From the NCBI RefSeq assembly GCF_018812025.1, contig NC_063045.1, positions 49,579,691 through 49,643,690 on the forward strand: a stretch of 64,000 nucleotides of DNA, read 5' to 3'. The notes under the pieces were generated by a model. That model saw nothing but the letters and a program-made list of their open reading frames with translations, ran no database searches and was not told where the DNA came from. Positions 37,930 through 50,865 of the stretch are shown here, piece by piece. The position numbers and the translations under genes were made by a program. This stretch comes from Megalobrama amblycephala (taxonomy: Eukaryota > Chordata > Actinopteri > Cypriniformes > Xenocyprididae). How positions within the stretch are numbered: the stretch's first letter is position 1; each line of letters begins with the position of its first letter.

Positions 37930-38279
37930 TATGATTAGCATTTTGTTTGACTACATTAGCAAGCAGCTGCTAATAATTTGTTGCTAATGTTACAAACCAT
38001 GTTCCAGTTCACCATCTGAATCAGACAGATGCCTTCTAAAAATCAGTGTCCTTAGAAACGCTTTGAACAACTTTGAACGTCAATGGAAAAAGGTAGGCTA
38101 TATTATTCATCATAACATTGTAATATACATCATACACCCACTATATTGTTAAATCTACCCGATTTTTCATATCAACTGAAAAATATACCAGGATATATTC
38201 TCTTGAGATTCATCTGCTTTAGAGCGGTCATAGTAATGGGTAACACTTTACAATAACAGTACATGAATAACCATGAACT

Positions 38280-39273
38280 CATGGGCGTCGGAACCATTGT
38301 ATGTGGGTGGGACAAGACCCACCCACTTTTTAAGACCAATGATATTGGACCCACTCACTTTTACCGTCTCTAATTCAGCATTTGTCTAATCCCCCTCACG
38401 TGATGCTAGTCCACAAACCACCAACAGAGCATAAAAAATACCAAAAAAAAAAATATTTTTTAAAACATCGCCAAGTAAAACGCTGCGTTTATATAGAACT
38501 GTGTCTTTACGACCACAACAAACGGGACACTTTTCAGACGCGCATTCCACCTTCGCCTCAGCGCCAGGCGCAAGTCAAATGAGCGCGGAAAAGGTAGCTT
38601 CAGTTGAACAACAGTGAACTGTGGTCAGATGAGATGTTGTCAGGCTATGTCAGTAAAACTCCAGTCATCCGTTAGGCTATAGCCTACTGTGCTCGAAGCG
38701 TGAACTCAAGAATTGCTCGCGCAAATGCGCCGGCGCGCGCTGCATATTACTTTATTATAGGATAACTAAAGCGCTAAAGAAATTACGGGCATGCACCGTC
38801 GTTATTCTGTTGAAAATGAAGTCATGAAATTATCAAACATGCGATTGAAGCTGCCTCAAAACTGTGCATGCATGTATGTATTTGTTGACATGGTTTTAAA
38901 GCTATTGTTATCCAATTTGTTGGCCTTAAAATGCTTATATGTACACCAGGGAAATCAACATTTTCTCGGGGGAGCATGCCCTACAACCCCCCCTAGCATA
39001 AAACATTTTGTCACCTCGGTAAATATAAAACCCTGCGTACGGCCCTGCTTCTTTTCTATCTAACGAAATCAAAGGTAATCGTGTATTTCTCCAGTTGTGC
39101 GCACTTTGGGACTAAACTTTGTATGCACTGTGTAAACAATGTGTGAAAATAAATGGCAGCAAAAACGCGATTGAATGTAAAGGTTTGTGTCTCGTTGTTC
39201 TATTCAAAAAAAGCACTACCGATTGATCTTGCCATTCTATCTATCTATCTATCTATCTATCTATATGTGTGTG

Positions 39274-39353
<80 letters not shown>

Positions 39354-39413
39354 GCATTAAAAAAAATTTGGAGGGAGGACCCACCCACATTTTTTTTGCT
39401 TCCGACGCCCATG
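38280..39413. mobile_element. hAT-like element nested in the left inverted end
   Basis: The termini CATGGGCGTCGG and CCGACGCCCATG are perfect inverted copies, flanked by an identical 8-bp duplication CATGAACT (38272-38279 and 39414-39421). Removing the element and one duplication restores the host inverted repeat, so the order of events is clear. It carries (CTAT)n and (TA)n runs at about 39236-39350 and no intact gene. Confidence 0.88.
39236..39350. repeat. (CTAT)n and (TA)n microsatellites
   Basis: Seven CTAT units followed, after a short GTGTGTGTATA spacer, by about 36 TA units. The tyrosine/isoleucine-rich reading frame over it is an artefact. Confidence 0.9.
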
Positions 39414-41894
39414 CATGAACTAATACCTGAGTTAATAGTTACTTCAACATGAACTCAAGATTAGTTAAGATATGAACTAATGAAGAGTGATCCTTAACTA
39501 CGACAGGAGTCATAGGGATTCATGCATGAAAACAGAAGCCTTAACTATGCGTTAATACATGTTTGATAATTAATGCATTAATTAACATTTAGGGTAAACT
39601 AAATCAAACAGTCTCTATAAGAAGGAATAATACATATTTGGACTTTGAAATAAATGTAAACAATTTATTATTGTCAGAATTTAAACTACTGACATCAGCA
39701 GCTTCATTATAAACATTACTGAAAGGCACATGATTAGTTTTGCCATTATTTTCACTTATCCTCCTTATCAAACATATAAAATATTAAATACACTATTTAT
39801 CTTAAAAGGTCTTAAATCTGTTTTGTGATATTCTTTCCTATCAAACTAAACTACTGTGACTTACATCAGTTCCTGAGGAATCGGTTCCCAAAAAAATAAC
39901 CAAACAGGAAACATGAACTAAGGTCAGGGAGCGTTTGCTGGGATCAGATTCAGAAGTTCACTCTCCATCCAGACGCAGGCCGTGATCATACTGTACCTCC
40001 ATTCTCTGACTTTTTGAAAAGTCACACAACATCACTTAACTGGGCTGAATACTTATATAGTTGTGTTAGTACATGTGTATTTGATAGTAAGTTAATGATA
40101 ATCATGAGCTGAATTTGGTAAGTAGTTAACAGTGAATTAATTATGATTGTGCCCCCTCAAGTAAAGTCATGACATAAGTATACATTAACAAACCATTAGT
40201 TGATGTTAGTATATGCTTAGTTAATAATGAGTTAATTATGATTGTGCCATCTCAAGTAAAGTCATGACATGATGCACATATCACACATCATTAACTAATA
40301 TATGAATAAACACTATAGAGTGCCATCCTTATTCCTTTACACCCCGGTACAAAAAAACTCAAATAAAAAGTATTTGTATTTTATTTTTATTTATATAATT
40401 AAACATATATGGACTTGAAAGCAAGCCATAAACATACCTGTAAAGAACTTCGGTAAAGTTGGTTTTATATTCGCACATTCGGACTTCTGATAAATTCAGA
40501 CTTTCCAATAAATGTGCAATAAATTAATGTTTGCGAATTTTAAGCAGCGACATGATATTGACAACCAACGATTGTCAACTTACAACATTTTTCACAGTCG
40601 ATCAAAATAGACAAGTATTGTTTTAATGGCATTTTTACTTGTGAATGTCCACTGAATGTCCAATGTAGTGTGATTAACAAGGCTATTGAATACGGATGTC
40701 TGAATGTGCGAATATAAAACCAACTTTACCCAAGTCTGTAAAGACACACATAAGCGTCCACAAGCTAATGCTAATCAAAGCATATACATTTAAACGACAA
40801 AAATACAAATACAGTTAATAACTGCACATAACCTCCTGAAAATCCCAATAAAACATACATGTAAATATGTCTTTAATTATTAATTCGGCTTACCAAAGCA
40901 GTCAACATTTATTAGTTTAAAATGCCAGCAACACAACAAACGCGCCAGGAGAACACCTAGCGTGCGCCACTAATGAGTGTCCCACCAGAAACAAACCCTA
41001 CATACTTTAGTTCCGGGAATAAACTATGACTATTTAGCTATGACTAAATATAAATGAACTATAAAAATCAGAAAACAGTTTAGATCAAATTAAATTTATT
41101 AGTGGTAGTTAGTCTATTTTCCACATTTGATTTGACAGATCTATGTAATTAATGGCTAAATAATCATGTGCCACTGCAATTATTTGTCACAAAGCTGCAG
41201 ATGGCAGATTATGATATTACAGTGTAAATTATGACAGTATTAAATCACGTTTAATTCAAATTCAGAGTACTTCTTGTTTACTCTTATGGAGGCTGATTCA
41301 TTTAGTTTACCCCTAAATGTTAATTAATGCATTAATTATCAAACATGTATTAACGCGTAGTTAAGGCTGCTGTTTTCATGCATGAATCCTTATGACTCTT
41401 GTCGTAGTTAAGGATCACTCTTCATTAGTTCATGATTAGTTCATATCTTAACTAATCATGAGTTCATGTTGAAGTAACTATTAATTTAGGTATTAGTTCA
41501 TGGTTATTCACGTACTGTTATTGTAAAGTGTTACCTAGTAATGATATGCTAAAGCCCAGCGGCACTTTGATGTGATTGGTTACAAGGTAGTTTGTGACAT
41601 CAAAAAAAAAAAACACACAAAAAAAAAAAACAGCGATTTCAAATTCAAAATGCGTTTTTGAAACTGTCTATATATCACTGCGGTTTTAAACAAAAAATAC
41701 TGGTGTTGACTTAGGAATTTGCACATGGTTTGTCTTAAAGCATATTAAAAACACCACATAGACATATAAACAACATTAAAAACTAAAGAACCCTTTTTTT
41801 GTTGTTTTTCATTTTTGGAATGTACATTAAAAACAACTTCTCAGAATCTGAGGGGTTTGAATGAGAACACTTCTGAGGGTCTCCTTATGAGGAA

Positions 41895-42238
41895 GAATTA
41901 TGAACCTCTCAAAGGGATCCTAAAATAATGTAATTTACTCATCCTCATGTCGTTCCAAATCTGTATTAGATTCTCTCTTCTTTGGAACACACAAAAAGAT
42001 ATTTTAAACGATGATGGTAACAAAACTGTTTTGGTGACCACTGACCACCAAAAATAATAACTTCTAAAAATATTTTGTTTCATATTCCACAGAAGAAAGA
42101 ACATCATAAAGTTTTGCAACAACATTAGGGTCATTGCTTCTTTCATGTTCCACAGAATAAAGAAATTTATAAGAAATGACATGAGGGTGAGTAAATAATG
42201 TACAAATTTTCATTTTTAAGTGCACTATCCCTTTAAGT
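41895..42238. repeat. Cyprinid MITE with CTATCCCTTTAAG end
   Basis: The right part (ACATGAGGGTGAGTAAATAATG, then GTGCACTATCCCTTTAAG) is the standard end of an abundant cyprinid miniature element. The left end (AAAGGGATCCTAAAATAATG) is its diverged inverse. Confidence 0.6.
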
Positions 42239-42284
42239 GAGGCAAGATAACCCTCATGGACACCATATTTAGAGCATCAAGTTA

Positions 42285-43893
42285 CAGTGGTGCTCAGAAT
42301 TATTGGCACCCTTGGTAAATATGATCAAAGATGACTGTAAAAATAAATCTGCATTGTTTATCCTTTTGATCTTTAATTCATAAAATTAGTAAAAATCTAA
42401 CCTTTCATTGAAGGAAAATAATTGAAAGTGGGGGGAAAATCACATTATGAAATAAATGTTTTTCTCCAAAACATGTTGGCCATAATTATTGGCACCCCTA
42501 GAATTTTTTATGAGTAAAATATCTCTGAAGTATATTCCCAGTCATATTTACATTTTTTTAGCACACCAGGGTGATCATAAACATGAAATTGTCCAGCCAT
42601 GACTTTCTGTTCCACAGGAGTATAAACATGAGGAAACACAAAGGCCAAATTCCCTTAATCATTCATCACAATGAGAAAAACCAAAGAATATAGTTCTGAT
42701 GTGCAGCAAAAGATCGTTGAGCTTCACAAAATAGAAAGTAGCTGTAAGAAAATAGCTAAAGCATTGAAAATCCCCATTTCCACTATCAGGGCAATAATTA
42801 AGATGTTCCAATTAACTAAATGTTACAAATCTGCCTGGAAGAGGACATGTGTCTAAATCGTCCTAATGCACGGTGAGGAGGAGAGTTTGAGTGGCCAAAG
42901 ACTCTCCAAGGATCACAGTTGGAGAATTGCAGAGATTAGTTGAGTCTTGAGTTTTAGAAAGCGATAAAAAAATATCAAACAGCACCTACATCCCCACAAG
43001 TTGTTCAGGAGGTTTTCAAGAAAAATCCTTTGCTCTCATCCAGAAACAATCTCCAGTATATTAAGTTGGCAGACATGATTGGAACTTCAAACGGGACCGG
43101 CTTCTATGGTCAGATGAAACTAAAAAAAAAGAGCTTTTTGGCAGCAAACCCACCAGATGGGTTTGGTGCACACATGGATAAAAAGTACCCCAAGACCACA
43201 GTTAAATATACTGCTGGATCTTTAATGTTGTGGGCCTATTTTTCTGCTGGAAGTCCTGGATGAAGTCTTGTTCAGATACATGGTATCATGGATTCTACAA
43301 AATATCAACAGATAAAAAATCAAAACCTGACCGCTTCTGCTAGAAATCCTATAATGAGCCATGGTTGGATCTTCCATCAGGACAATGATCCAAAACAAAC
43401 ATCAAAACCAACACAAAAAATGTGTCACTGAGCACAAAATGAAGCTTCTGCCATGGTCTTCCCAGTTCCCTGACCTGAACCCTAAAGAAAATGAGTGAAG
43501 TGAACTGAAGAGAAGAAGCACCAACATGGAGCTGGGAATATGAAGGATCTGGAGAGATTCTGCATGAAGGAATGGTTTCTGATCTCTTGTCAGGTGTTCT
43601 CCAAACTCATCAGGCATTATAGAAGACGAATCAGAACTGTTTTCTTGGCAAAAGGAGGTTGCAAAAACTATTGAATAAAAGGGTGCCAATAATTGTGGCC
43701 AATGTGTTTTGGATATAAACATTTATTTCATAATGTGACTTTCCCCCCACTTTCAATTCTTTTTCTTCAATGAAAGGTTAGATTTTTGCTAAGTTTGTGA
43801 ATTAAAGATCAAAAGGATAAACAATGCAGATTTATTTTTACAGCCATCTTTGATCATATTTACCAAGGGTGCCAATAATTCTAAGCACCACTG
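42285..43893 (+). mobile_element. Tc1-like transposon, inactive
   Basis: The ends CAGTGGTGCTCAGAATTATTGG and CCAATAATTCTAAGCACCACTG are inverted copies next to TA on both sides (42283-42284, 43894-43895). Inverted similarity reaches about 200 bp inward. Length 1609 bp, typical for Tc1. Confidence 0.88.
42671..43680 (+). pseudogene. Tc1-like transposase, multiply broken
   Basis: It starts MRKTKEYSSDVQQKIVELHK followed by a helix-turn-helix region (CKKIAKALKIPISTIRAII). Later pieces in other frames give the DDE-domain part (YTAGSLMLWAYFSAGSPG at 43200-43263) and remnants up to the C-terminus. Several frameshifts and stops separate the pieces, so no functional enzyme is made. Confidence 0.8.
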
Positions 43894-44215
43894 TATATGA
43901 CACTTTCAGCTTTCATTTTATATTTATAACATTTGGCTTTATACAATCAGTGGACAAGAAAATTCTTTGCATATTAGATATTTATAAGTGATTACATAAA
44001 ACAGAACAGAAGTTGACCTATAATTGCTATTTAATTCTAACAGCACGGTCAAGGAAAATTTGCAACTTGCATTAATTCTCTGGAAAACACAAAGCAGCTA
44101 TTTTTAAGAAAGTATAGTTTATAAGAAAAGTATAACTGGTAAACATTCATGTAATTTATTGTTTAGTGTGTCTCCACGGCAACAGGCCAGAGTCTTGTTT
44201 GCAGGATGACACATA

Positions 44216-46155
44216 TTGGCTCTCATTTATCAAACGATCCTATGCCAGAAAACTGGGCGTACGCTAATTTCTACGCAAAATTTGGCATTTATCAATATGA
44301 GCGTGAGCGGTGGCTACGATTAAATCTCACGTCAGGTCTCAGCTCATGTACGGAAGTTTTTGAGTCAGTGGGAACTTGCGTGTGCAGGTGGAGAACTGTT
44401 ATGAGAACATTTAGATTATTTTCCTGACCGACAATCACTCACTAACCGATCATTAACCATTAAACGACACGATTAAAATGTTAAATTAAAATTAAAATTG
44501 TCTTAAAATACCACAAATGTTGTTGTTTTTTCCTTTCCAGGATTTAGCTTATTTAGATGCGCAAATGTCAACATCGACAGAACATTATGATTCACACATC
44601 ATGCACCTGCAACGCAGAGAAAAACAGAATAATATAGTCTACAAGGAATAAAAAATAGGACTATACACAAAATATATTTCACAGAAATAATTAACAGATT
44701 AACAAAAGAGAAAAACTGTGCATAAAGTTGGGCTACAGTCTACGCTCGCGTTGTAGTCGTTTCTTTATTTTAAATAAAATATTTATTTTATTAAATCCAA
44801 TTGATCGCGCGGGCGCCTCACTCACACAAGCAGACCCAACATATCAGTTCTAGTTCTAGTGTTGCTAACTTTACATTTTAGCCATTTATCAGCAAACTAA
44901 AATGCAGACAAAGTTAACACTGCTCAGTTTAAAGGTGCAATATGTAATATTTTTGCAGTAAAATATCCAAAAACCACTAGGCCAGTGTTATATATTTTAT
45001 TCACTTGAGTACTTACAATATCCCAAATGTTTCCAACTATTTGTAAATCGTGAGAAAATTGGAATTTTAACCAAGGCTCCGGGACGTGTGAGGAGTCGCC
45101 TGTCAATTGCGTCATGCCTGGAATAGCAGAAGCGGCGCCGGCGATTGTGACATAATAAAAGTTCCACTGCTCGCGGCGTGTGTTGCGCAATCGCTCCAGC
45201 GGCCTCATTCAGCTCCCACAACACTCGGTTCCGGCTCTGCTTCATACTACAGTAACGTTAATAATCGCATCCATGAACATGATTTCATCCCAAGTCCTAT
45301 CCCTATTTTTTTGCACCGTCCGTTGAGGTGAAGACCACATGTCCCAAGATTCCGCGCTCAAACTTGGCATCATCAAGCTACGCCTTTGTTTTGAATAGAC
45401 CTCTATCGACTTCTAGCGGACAAAATTATTACATACTGCACCTTTAAATGCTCAGCAACACCCAACCAAACACACACATTTTTTGCGCATGTGAAGGATG
45501 ATGTTTTACATGGATATTGAAACAATAGTGAAATACAAAGCCTTGTTTACATAAGGAACAGTAGTTCAGCAACCAATAAATGTTTCATTGCGAATATGGA
45601 AACATTTGGATTCTTCCCGAATGAGAGAGGTAGACTATGTGAGCCCAATCCAGTTTTACTTTAAATAAATTAATTTCTGCTTTATAATGAATGCCACTGT
45701 AGCCTAATTTGTGTTTCAATTTATTATAGCTACTTATTTTTCGTTCTTGTTCTGTTGTGAATAAAATAAATTTAAAGGATTTTCTGTGGAGTGAGGTAGG
45801 CTACTAAAATAACCAAGTTTATTAATAATGTTTGTAAGTATTTAGTTTTATTTATCATTTTATTGTTTGCAATTATGAGGTTGAGGGGTGTTTTAGAGTT
45901 AAATTTCTTTTTCATGCGATTACTTCCTCTTCATGGCCGGGTTACGTTTCTCTGTGTTGTAAACTATAATAGGGCGATGCTTCTAAAATTTGGGGCGTGT
46001 TTTCAGTCGGCACATTTATCAACACCTGTTCATTCGTGCGACGGAATTGGCCACATACGAAAGTTTAATGAATCACACTTGAGCGTTGTCGTACGCTGAT
46101 TTTTTTCGTTCGGATGTACGCTGGTTTCTACGTTCATTTGATAAATGAGGGCCAT
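44216..46155. mobile_element. DNA element with CTCATTTATCAAA ends
   Basis: The left end TTGGCTCTCATTTATCAAACG is matched inverted at the right (CGTTCATTTGATAAATGAGGGCCA). Just inside, both ends hold GTACGCT words. The interior has no complete gene and contains a nested element at 44928-45448. 43896-44215 resembles the spacers upstream of genes C, D and E (TATGACAC...CATTTGGCTTTATAC), a trace of the array. Confidence 0.6.
44928..45448. mobile_element. Nested MITE with TTTAAAGGTGCA ends and TSD
   Basis: The left end TTTAAAGGTGCAATATGTAAT is matched inverted at the right end (ATTACATACTGCACCTTTAAA). The flanks repeat TGCTCAG directly on both sides. Confidence 0.8.
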
Positions 46156-46267
46156 CGTCTCTTAATTTAGCTTGTTTTTGTACAAAGCTAGCAGTGCCCC
46201 CCTCCCCCTCCCCCCTCCCCTCCCCCTTCTTCTTTTTTTTCTATTGTTTGAACATGCAGAACAATAT

Positions 46268-47547
46268 CTAGATGAAGACGATGCAGATGAAGATGCTGAA
46301 AATGGCCACAAAAACAGCTGGAAAGTTCTGTATGGATTCTGGAAAAGACAGAACTTTGGTTAGCCTGATGGATTGGTTGATTTATATATATTTTTTTATA
46401 TAAAAAAAAAAAAAAAATCAAATTTATTTCCTTTTGAGAGTTAATGGCAATGGAGCAGCTTTGCTAAAAAGTCATAGATACTTTAAATGACACACCTTTG
46501 TCAGAAGCACATTGTGAGTGGAGTTGTATACTTGTTTGGGTTTGGCTATTTGAGTAGTTGGTGTGGCAGGTGATCGTGTCTCCATCACTCCAGTCAGGTT
46601 TACACAGATGCAGCTCACTCTTCATGTCATAAGATGTGGATGTATGAAGTGACCTTTGACCCTCTCGGCTCCAGGTGAAGTTCACCAGCTCAGGGTTCAG
46701 ACTCTCCAGAGAGCAGAGCAGATGAACACAGGTGTCATCACTGCTGTTCAGGAGCTGCAGGGACAGACCTGGATGTGCTGTAGGGGAAGAAGAAGAGCAA
46801 CATGACAAGCATGTTTTGGTTAACATTGACACATTACCATTGTGCATTAGAGACATCTAGATCAAGGTGATTCTCTACTATTTAAAAAAAATAATTTATG
46901 AAAGGCAAAATCACCTGCAACATGAAGTGTCACATTTGAGATGTCGTCCAATGTCGGTGGTGGAATTATCCTTGATGTTTTACAGCTGTAATTACCAGAG
47001 TCACTGAGCTGAACATTTTCTATACTTAGTGTAAAAGATGTTCTGTTGAATGTAAAATGAGGAATGCAATCACCGGAGGAAGATCCCAAAATTTTATTAG
47101 AAATCCATTCACAGATAGTTTTGTTAGTTGCACTATTTTTTGTCCACTTTACAGAAACTTTTTCACTGTCATCAGGTGGTGAGTGGCAGGGCAGATGGAC
47201 AGTCGCTCCTTCATCTGCTCTGATAGACTCCACATCTGTGGATTGACACAAATTTCAGTGTAACCAACAGCAGAATTTTGCCTTCAAATATACAGTAAAT
47301 AAATCACATTGTGAAAGATACGCATCACAGACAAATGACCACATTTATTAGGTCCATCACTGGGATCTTTTTTTTATTAGTCAGTTAATACTTGTTAAGA
47401 AGTGTAAGTCACAAATGAGACATTATAAAAAACTTCTTTGATTTAGATGAAAGGTCAAAGTAAACAGAACTGAAGTCTCTTACCTGTATGTGGAAGATAA
47501 ATTAAAGTAAAAAATAAAAGACAGTTTGTAACTTGTTTTAAAATCAT
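46268..47547 (-). CDS. IgSF receptor C, stop inside the membrane segment
   Basis: The exons are 47484-47547, 46915-47235, 46496-46777 and 46268-46338; 738 nt in frame, 245 aa. Signal peptide MILKQVTNCLLFFTLIY; V-like domain to residue 128 with the family cysteines and an insert (ISNKILGSSSGDC) five residues longer than in B; C-like domain to 222; then ESIQNFPAVF and a hydrophobic run ending FICIVFI before TAG. In D, E and F the equivalent codon is TGG (Trp), so a single base change created the stop, and the donor after this exon is also lost (CAATAG in place of TGTAAG). The product would end in the membrane or be GPI-linked, or the copy is a young pseudogene. The 3' end of its C-domain exon is B-like, while its membrane exon is D/E/F-like. 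Confidence 0.72.
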
Positions 47548-47594
47548 GTCGATGCGCTCAGCGTGTGACACCTCTGCACTCGTACACACTATTT

Positions 47595-47645
47595 CTGAGT
47601 GATGAACTTCCTGTCCATGAGCCCACCCATAATCTAGATCACCAT
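47595..47645 (-). promoter_or_regulatory. Conserved upstream block of gene C (ETS core)
   Basis: Same GGGTGGGCTCATGGACAGGAAGTTCATCA block as in gene B, starting about 60 bp upstream of the start codon; a (CA)n run follows further upstream. Confidence 0.5.
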
Positions 47646-47657
47646 TAAAGGTTAAAA

Positions 47658-47659
<2 letters not shown>

Positions 47660-47711
<52 letters not shown>
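47660..47711. repeat. (CA)n microsatellite upstream of gene C
   Basis: About 26 CA units some 115 bp upstream of the start codon. Gene D has only a short CA run at the same place, so the tract expanded after duplication. Confidence 0.9.
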
Positions 47712-47718
<7 letters not shown>

Positions 47719-48222
47719 CAATCTTCCACTGGTCAAACACAAAGAGATTCACTTTGACACAAATTGTGCTTATTTACAGTAACTGTAGATTATTATCACT
47801 GTTATCTGTTTACGCTGCTCAATACGGTTTGTAGACTTGATTTATTTCTGTGAATAGAACTTTATCTTTTGTTTTGAATGAAATCTTGCGAACATTTATT
47901 GCTGTGTATTGGCCTGGAAAAGAGGAAATGATAGTAAACTAGTTTAAATAGAAAAAGATAACTGTTCTGCTTTCCGTGTTAAGACAAAATATCACATCCT
48001 GGAAGGATTTCACAATCTGCCCTAAATAAACAATCTTCAAACTATTTTTTTTACAGTATCTTCATGAATCAGCCTCACACTCAATAAGGGCAAGCTTGCT
48101 ATTATTTTATTTAAAAAGTTTGGTTTTATACAACTGGGTGACAGGAGGATCTGTATATTACAGGTTTGTTCAGTGATACTTTGATTACATAATCAGAGAT
48201 AGTCTATATAGCTACTGTAAGG

Positions 48223-49229
48223 CAAGGCAATTTTATTTGTATAGCACATTTCATACACAATGGTAATTAAGTGCTTTACATAAAGAATAATAATAAAAAT
48301 AGAACATAAGGAATAGAAATAACAGTAAAAACAGAGAAATTTGCTATCTGGATGAAAGAGCGAGGAAGTTTCAGGGAGGTTTTTTTGTTGTTGTTGTCCG
48401 TCAGAGTGGATCTAAACGGATCTATCCATAAGAACTGATCTAAAAGGATCTTCCTCACATGACAGGACCGCTGTCTAGCTCTACCTGTTAAGGCACTTCA
48501 AACTGATAAAACAAAGTTTCAATCTCCTTTTGCCAAGACACCTCAAACTGAGCCACACAGCCCTAATCCCCCTTCCGGAGATATCTTATCTATGCAACGC
48601 AGTTCAAATTTCCCCTTTGGAAAGTGTCCTGACTGTAATCCAGAGATATCTTAACTATGCACCACAGCTCAAATTTCCCCATGGTTTGTCCCCTTATCCA
48701 AATTTACCAAATTTTAACCTAATCACAAATGCTTTTTTCCTTATTCTCCCAGCTCTTTCAACCAGACAGCAATATTTAAAATGCTTAAAAAGTCAGAAAT
48801 AACAAGATGATACGTAAAAGATATAAAATGCATTAAAAATGAAATAAAAACAGGAAAAGGAATTAAAAGAATAAAAAGATAATACGTATAAAATAAAATG
48901 CAAACAGTTCGGACATAGCACAGTGCTCAATCAGCAAATGCATAGATGTGTTCTGAGTCTGGATTTGAATGGGGCTACTGTTGGATCTCTTCAGGAAGCT
49001 GGTTCCAGCTGCGGCTGGCGTAACAGCTAAAAGCAGACTCTCCTTGCTTTGAGTGAACCCTTGGTATTTCTAAGTGACTTGATCCTGATGATCTGAGTGA
49101 TCTGTTAGGTTTATATTCTATAAGCATATCTGCAATGTATTGAGGTCCTAGGCCATTGAGTGATTTATAAACAAGTAACAGTACTTTAAAATCAAATCTA
49201 AATGCAACTGGAAGCCAGTGCAAGGACCT
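48223..49229 (-). pseudogene. 3' end of an L2/CR1-like LINE
   Basis: On the minus strand 48975-49223 encodes the C-terminal end of a LINE reverse transcriptase (WLPVAFRFDFKVLLLVYKSL, then SRSWNQLPEEIQQ), followed by a 3' UTR that ends in the typical GTGCTATACAAATAAAATTG-type tail at 48223-48260. The 5' part is missing, the usual form of a truncated LINE copy. It sits between genes C and D. 47712-48222 is array spacer with no gene. Confidence 0.75.
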
Positions 49230-49231
49230 GA

Positions 49232-49271
<40 letters not shown>

Positions 49272-50755
49272 CAGTATCTCACAGAAGTGACACCCCTCAC
49301 ATTTTTGTAAATATTTTATTATATCTTTTCATGTGACAACACTGAAGAAATTACACTTTGCTAATGTAGTGAGTGTACAGCTTGTATAACAGTGTAAATT
49401 TGTTGTCCCCTCAAAATAACTCAACACACAGCCATTAATGTCTAAACCACTGGTCACAAAAGTGAGTACACCCCTAAGTGAAAATGTCCAAATTGGGCCC
49501 AATTAGCCATTTTCTCTCCCCGGTGTCATGTGACTCATTAGTGTTACAAGGTCTCAGGTATGAATGGGGAGCAGGTGTGTTAAATTTGGTGTTATTGCTC
49601 TCACTCTCTCATACTGGTCACTGGAAGTTCAACATGGCACCTCATGGCAAAGAACTCTCTGAGGATCTGAAAAAAGAATTGTTGCTCTACATAAAGATGG
49701 TGTAGGCTATAAGAAGATTGCCAAGACCTTGAAACTGAGCTGCAGCACGGTGACCAAGACCATACAGCGGTTTAACAGGACAGGTTCCACTCAGAACAGG
49801 CCTCGCCATGGTCTTCAGCGTCATATCCAGAAGTTGTGTTTGGGAAATAGACGTATGAGTGCTGCCAGCATTGCTGCAGAGGTTGAAGGGATGAGGGGGT
49901 CAGCCTGTCAGTGCTCAGACCATACACCGCACACTACATCAAATTGGTCTGCATGGCTGCCGTCCCAGAAGGAAGCCTCTTCTAAAGATGATGCACAAGA
50001 AAGCCCGCAAACAGTTTGCTGAAGACAAGCAGACTAAGGACATGGATTACTGGAACCATGTCCTGTGGTCTGATGAGACCAAGATAAACTTATTTGGTTC
50101 AGATGGTGTCAAGCGTGTGAGATGAGGAGTACAAAGACAAGTGTGTCTTGCCTCCAGTCAAGCATGGTGGTGGGAGTGTCATGGTCTGGGGCTGCATGAG
50201 TGTTGCCAGCACTGGGGAGCTACAGTTCATTGAATGAGCAGAGCATGATCCCCTCCCTTCGGAGACTGGGCCGCAGGGCAGTATTCCAACATGATAACGA
50301 CCCCAAACACACCTCCAAGATGACCACTGCCTTGCTAAAGAAGCTGAGGGTAAAGGTGATGGACTGACCAAGCATGTCTCCAGACCTAAACCCTATTGAG
50401 CATCTGTGGGGCATCCTCAAATGGAGGGTGGAGGAGGGCAAGGTCTCTAACATCCACCAGCTCTGTGATGTCGTCATGGAGGAGTGGAAGAGGACTCCAG
50501 TGGCAACCTGTGAAGCTCTGGTGAACTCCATGCCCAAGAGGGTTAAGGCAGTGCTGGAAAATAATGGTGGCCACACAAAATATTGACACTTTGGGCCCAA
50601 TTTGGACTTTTTCACTTAGGGGTGTACCCAGCAGTTTAGACATTAATGGCTGTGTGTTGAGTTATTTTGAGGAGACAGCAAATTTACACTGTTATACAAG
50701 CTGTACACTCACTACTTTACATTACAGCAAAATGTCATGTAACTTCTGTGAGATA

Positions 50756-50758
<3 letters not shown>
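49272..50758 (+). mobile_element. Tc1-like transposon inside a (TA)n tract, inactive
   Basis: It starts CAGTATCTCACAGAAGTG and ends with the inverse AACTTCTGTGAGATACTG. It is flanked by (TA)n tracts (about 49234-49265 and 50761-50832), fitting the TA target rule of Tc1. The end sequences extend about 200 bp inward (GTGAGTACACCCCTAAGTG and its inverse). Confidence 0.85.
49634..50586 (+). pseudogene. Tc1-like transposase, frameshifted
   Basis: Pieces in different frames follow the order of a Tc1 transposase: MAPHGKELSEDLKKE, a paired-type HTH (LSCSTVTKTIQRFNRTGST), then DDE-region remnants with CATGGTGGTGGGAGTGTCATGG, and a C-terminal piece at 50374-50586 (MSPDLNPIEHLWGILKWRVE to the stop), which is the D..E motif region. 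At least three frame breaks; not functional. Confidence 0.8.

Positions 50759-50832
<74 letters not shown>
50759..50832. repeat. (TA)n microsatellite
   Basis: About 36 TA units between the Tc1 element and the last exon of gene D, only 33 bp from that gene's stop codon. Confidence 0.9.
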
Positions 50833-50836
<4 letters not shown>

Positions 50837-50865
50837 TACAGAAACAGAATTATACAATAAATTTC

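Larger units (their letters stand above)
38239..41535. mobile_element. Nonautonomous DNA transposon with 230-bp inverted ends and perfect target duplication
   Basis: It starts GGTAACACTTTACAATAACAGTAC and ends with the inverse, GTACTGTTATTGTAAAGTGTTACC. The inverted ends run about 230 bp each (the left end, after removing the nested insertion, reaches about 39600; the right end starts about 41306). An identical 8-bp duplication TAGTAATG flanks it (38231-38238 and 41536-41543), a hAT-like hallmark. The interior 39600-41305 has no coding frame. A second element is nested in the left end (38280-39413). Confidence 0.85.

Noticed and set aside
39153..39452. 99-codon frame with a Tyr-Ile repeat (and similar frames at 50564-50921)
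   Set aside because: Product of (TA)n microsatellites; no domain outside the repeat.
46172..46363. Plus-strand frame with an Asp/Glu-rich end; similar frames at 51079-51357, 53605-53847 and 56160-56570
   Set aside because: They are antisense shadows of the membrane exons of genes C-F; the acidic runs are the reverse complement of codons for Ile and Phe.
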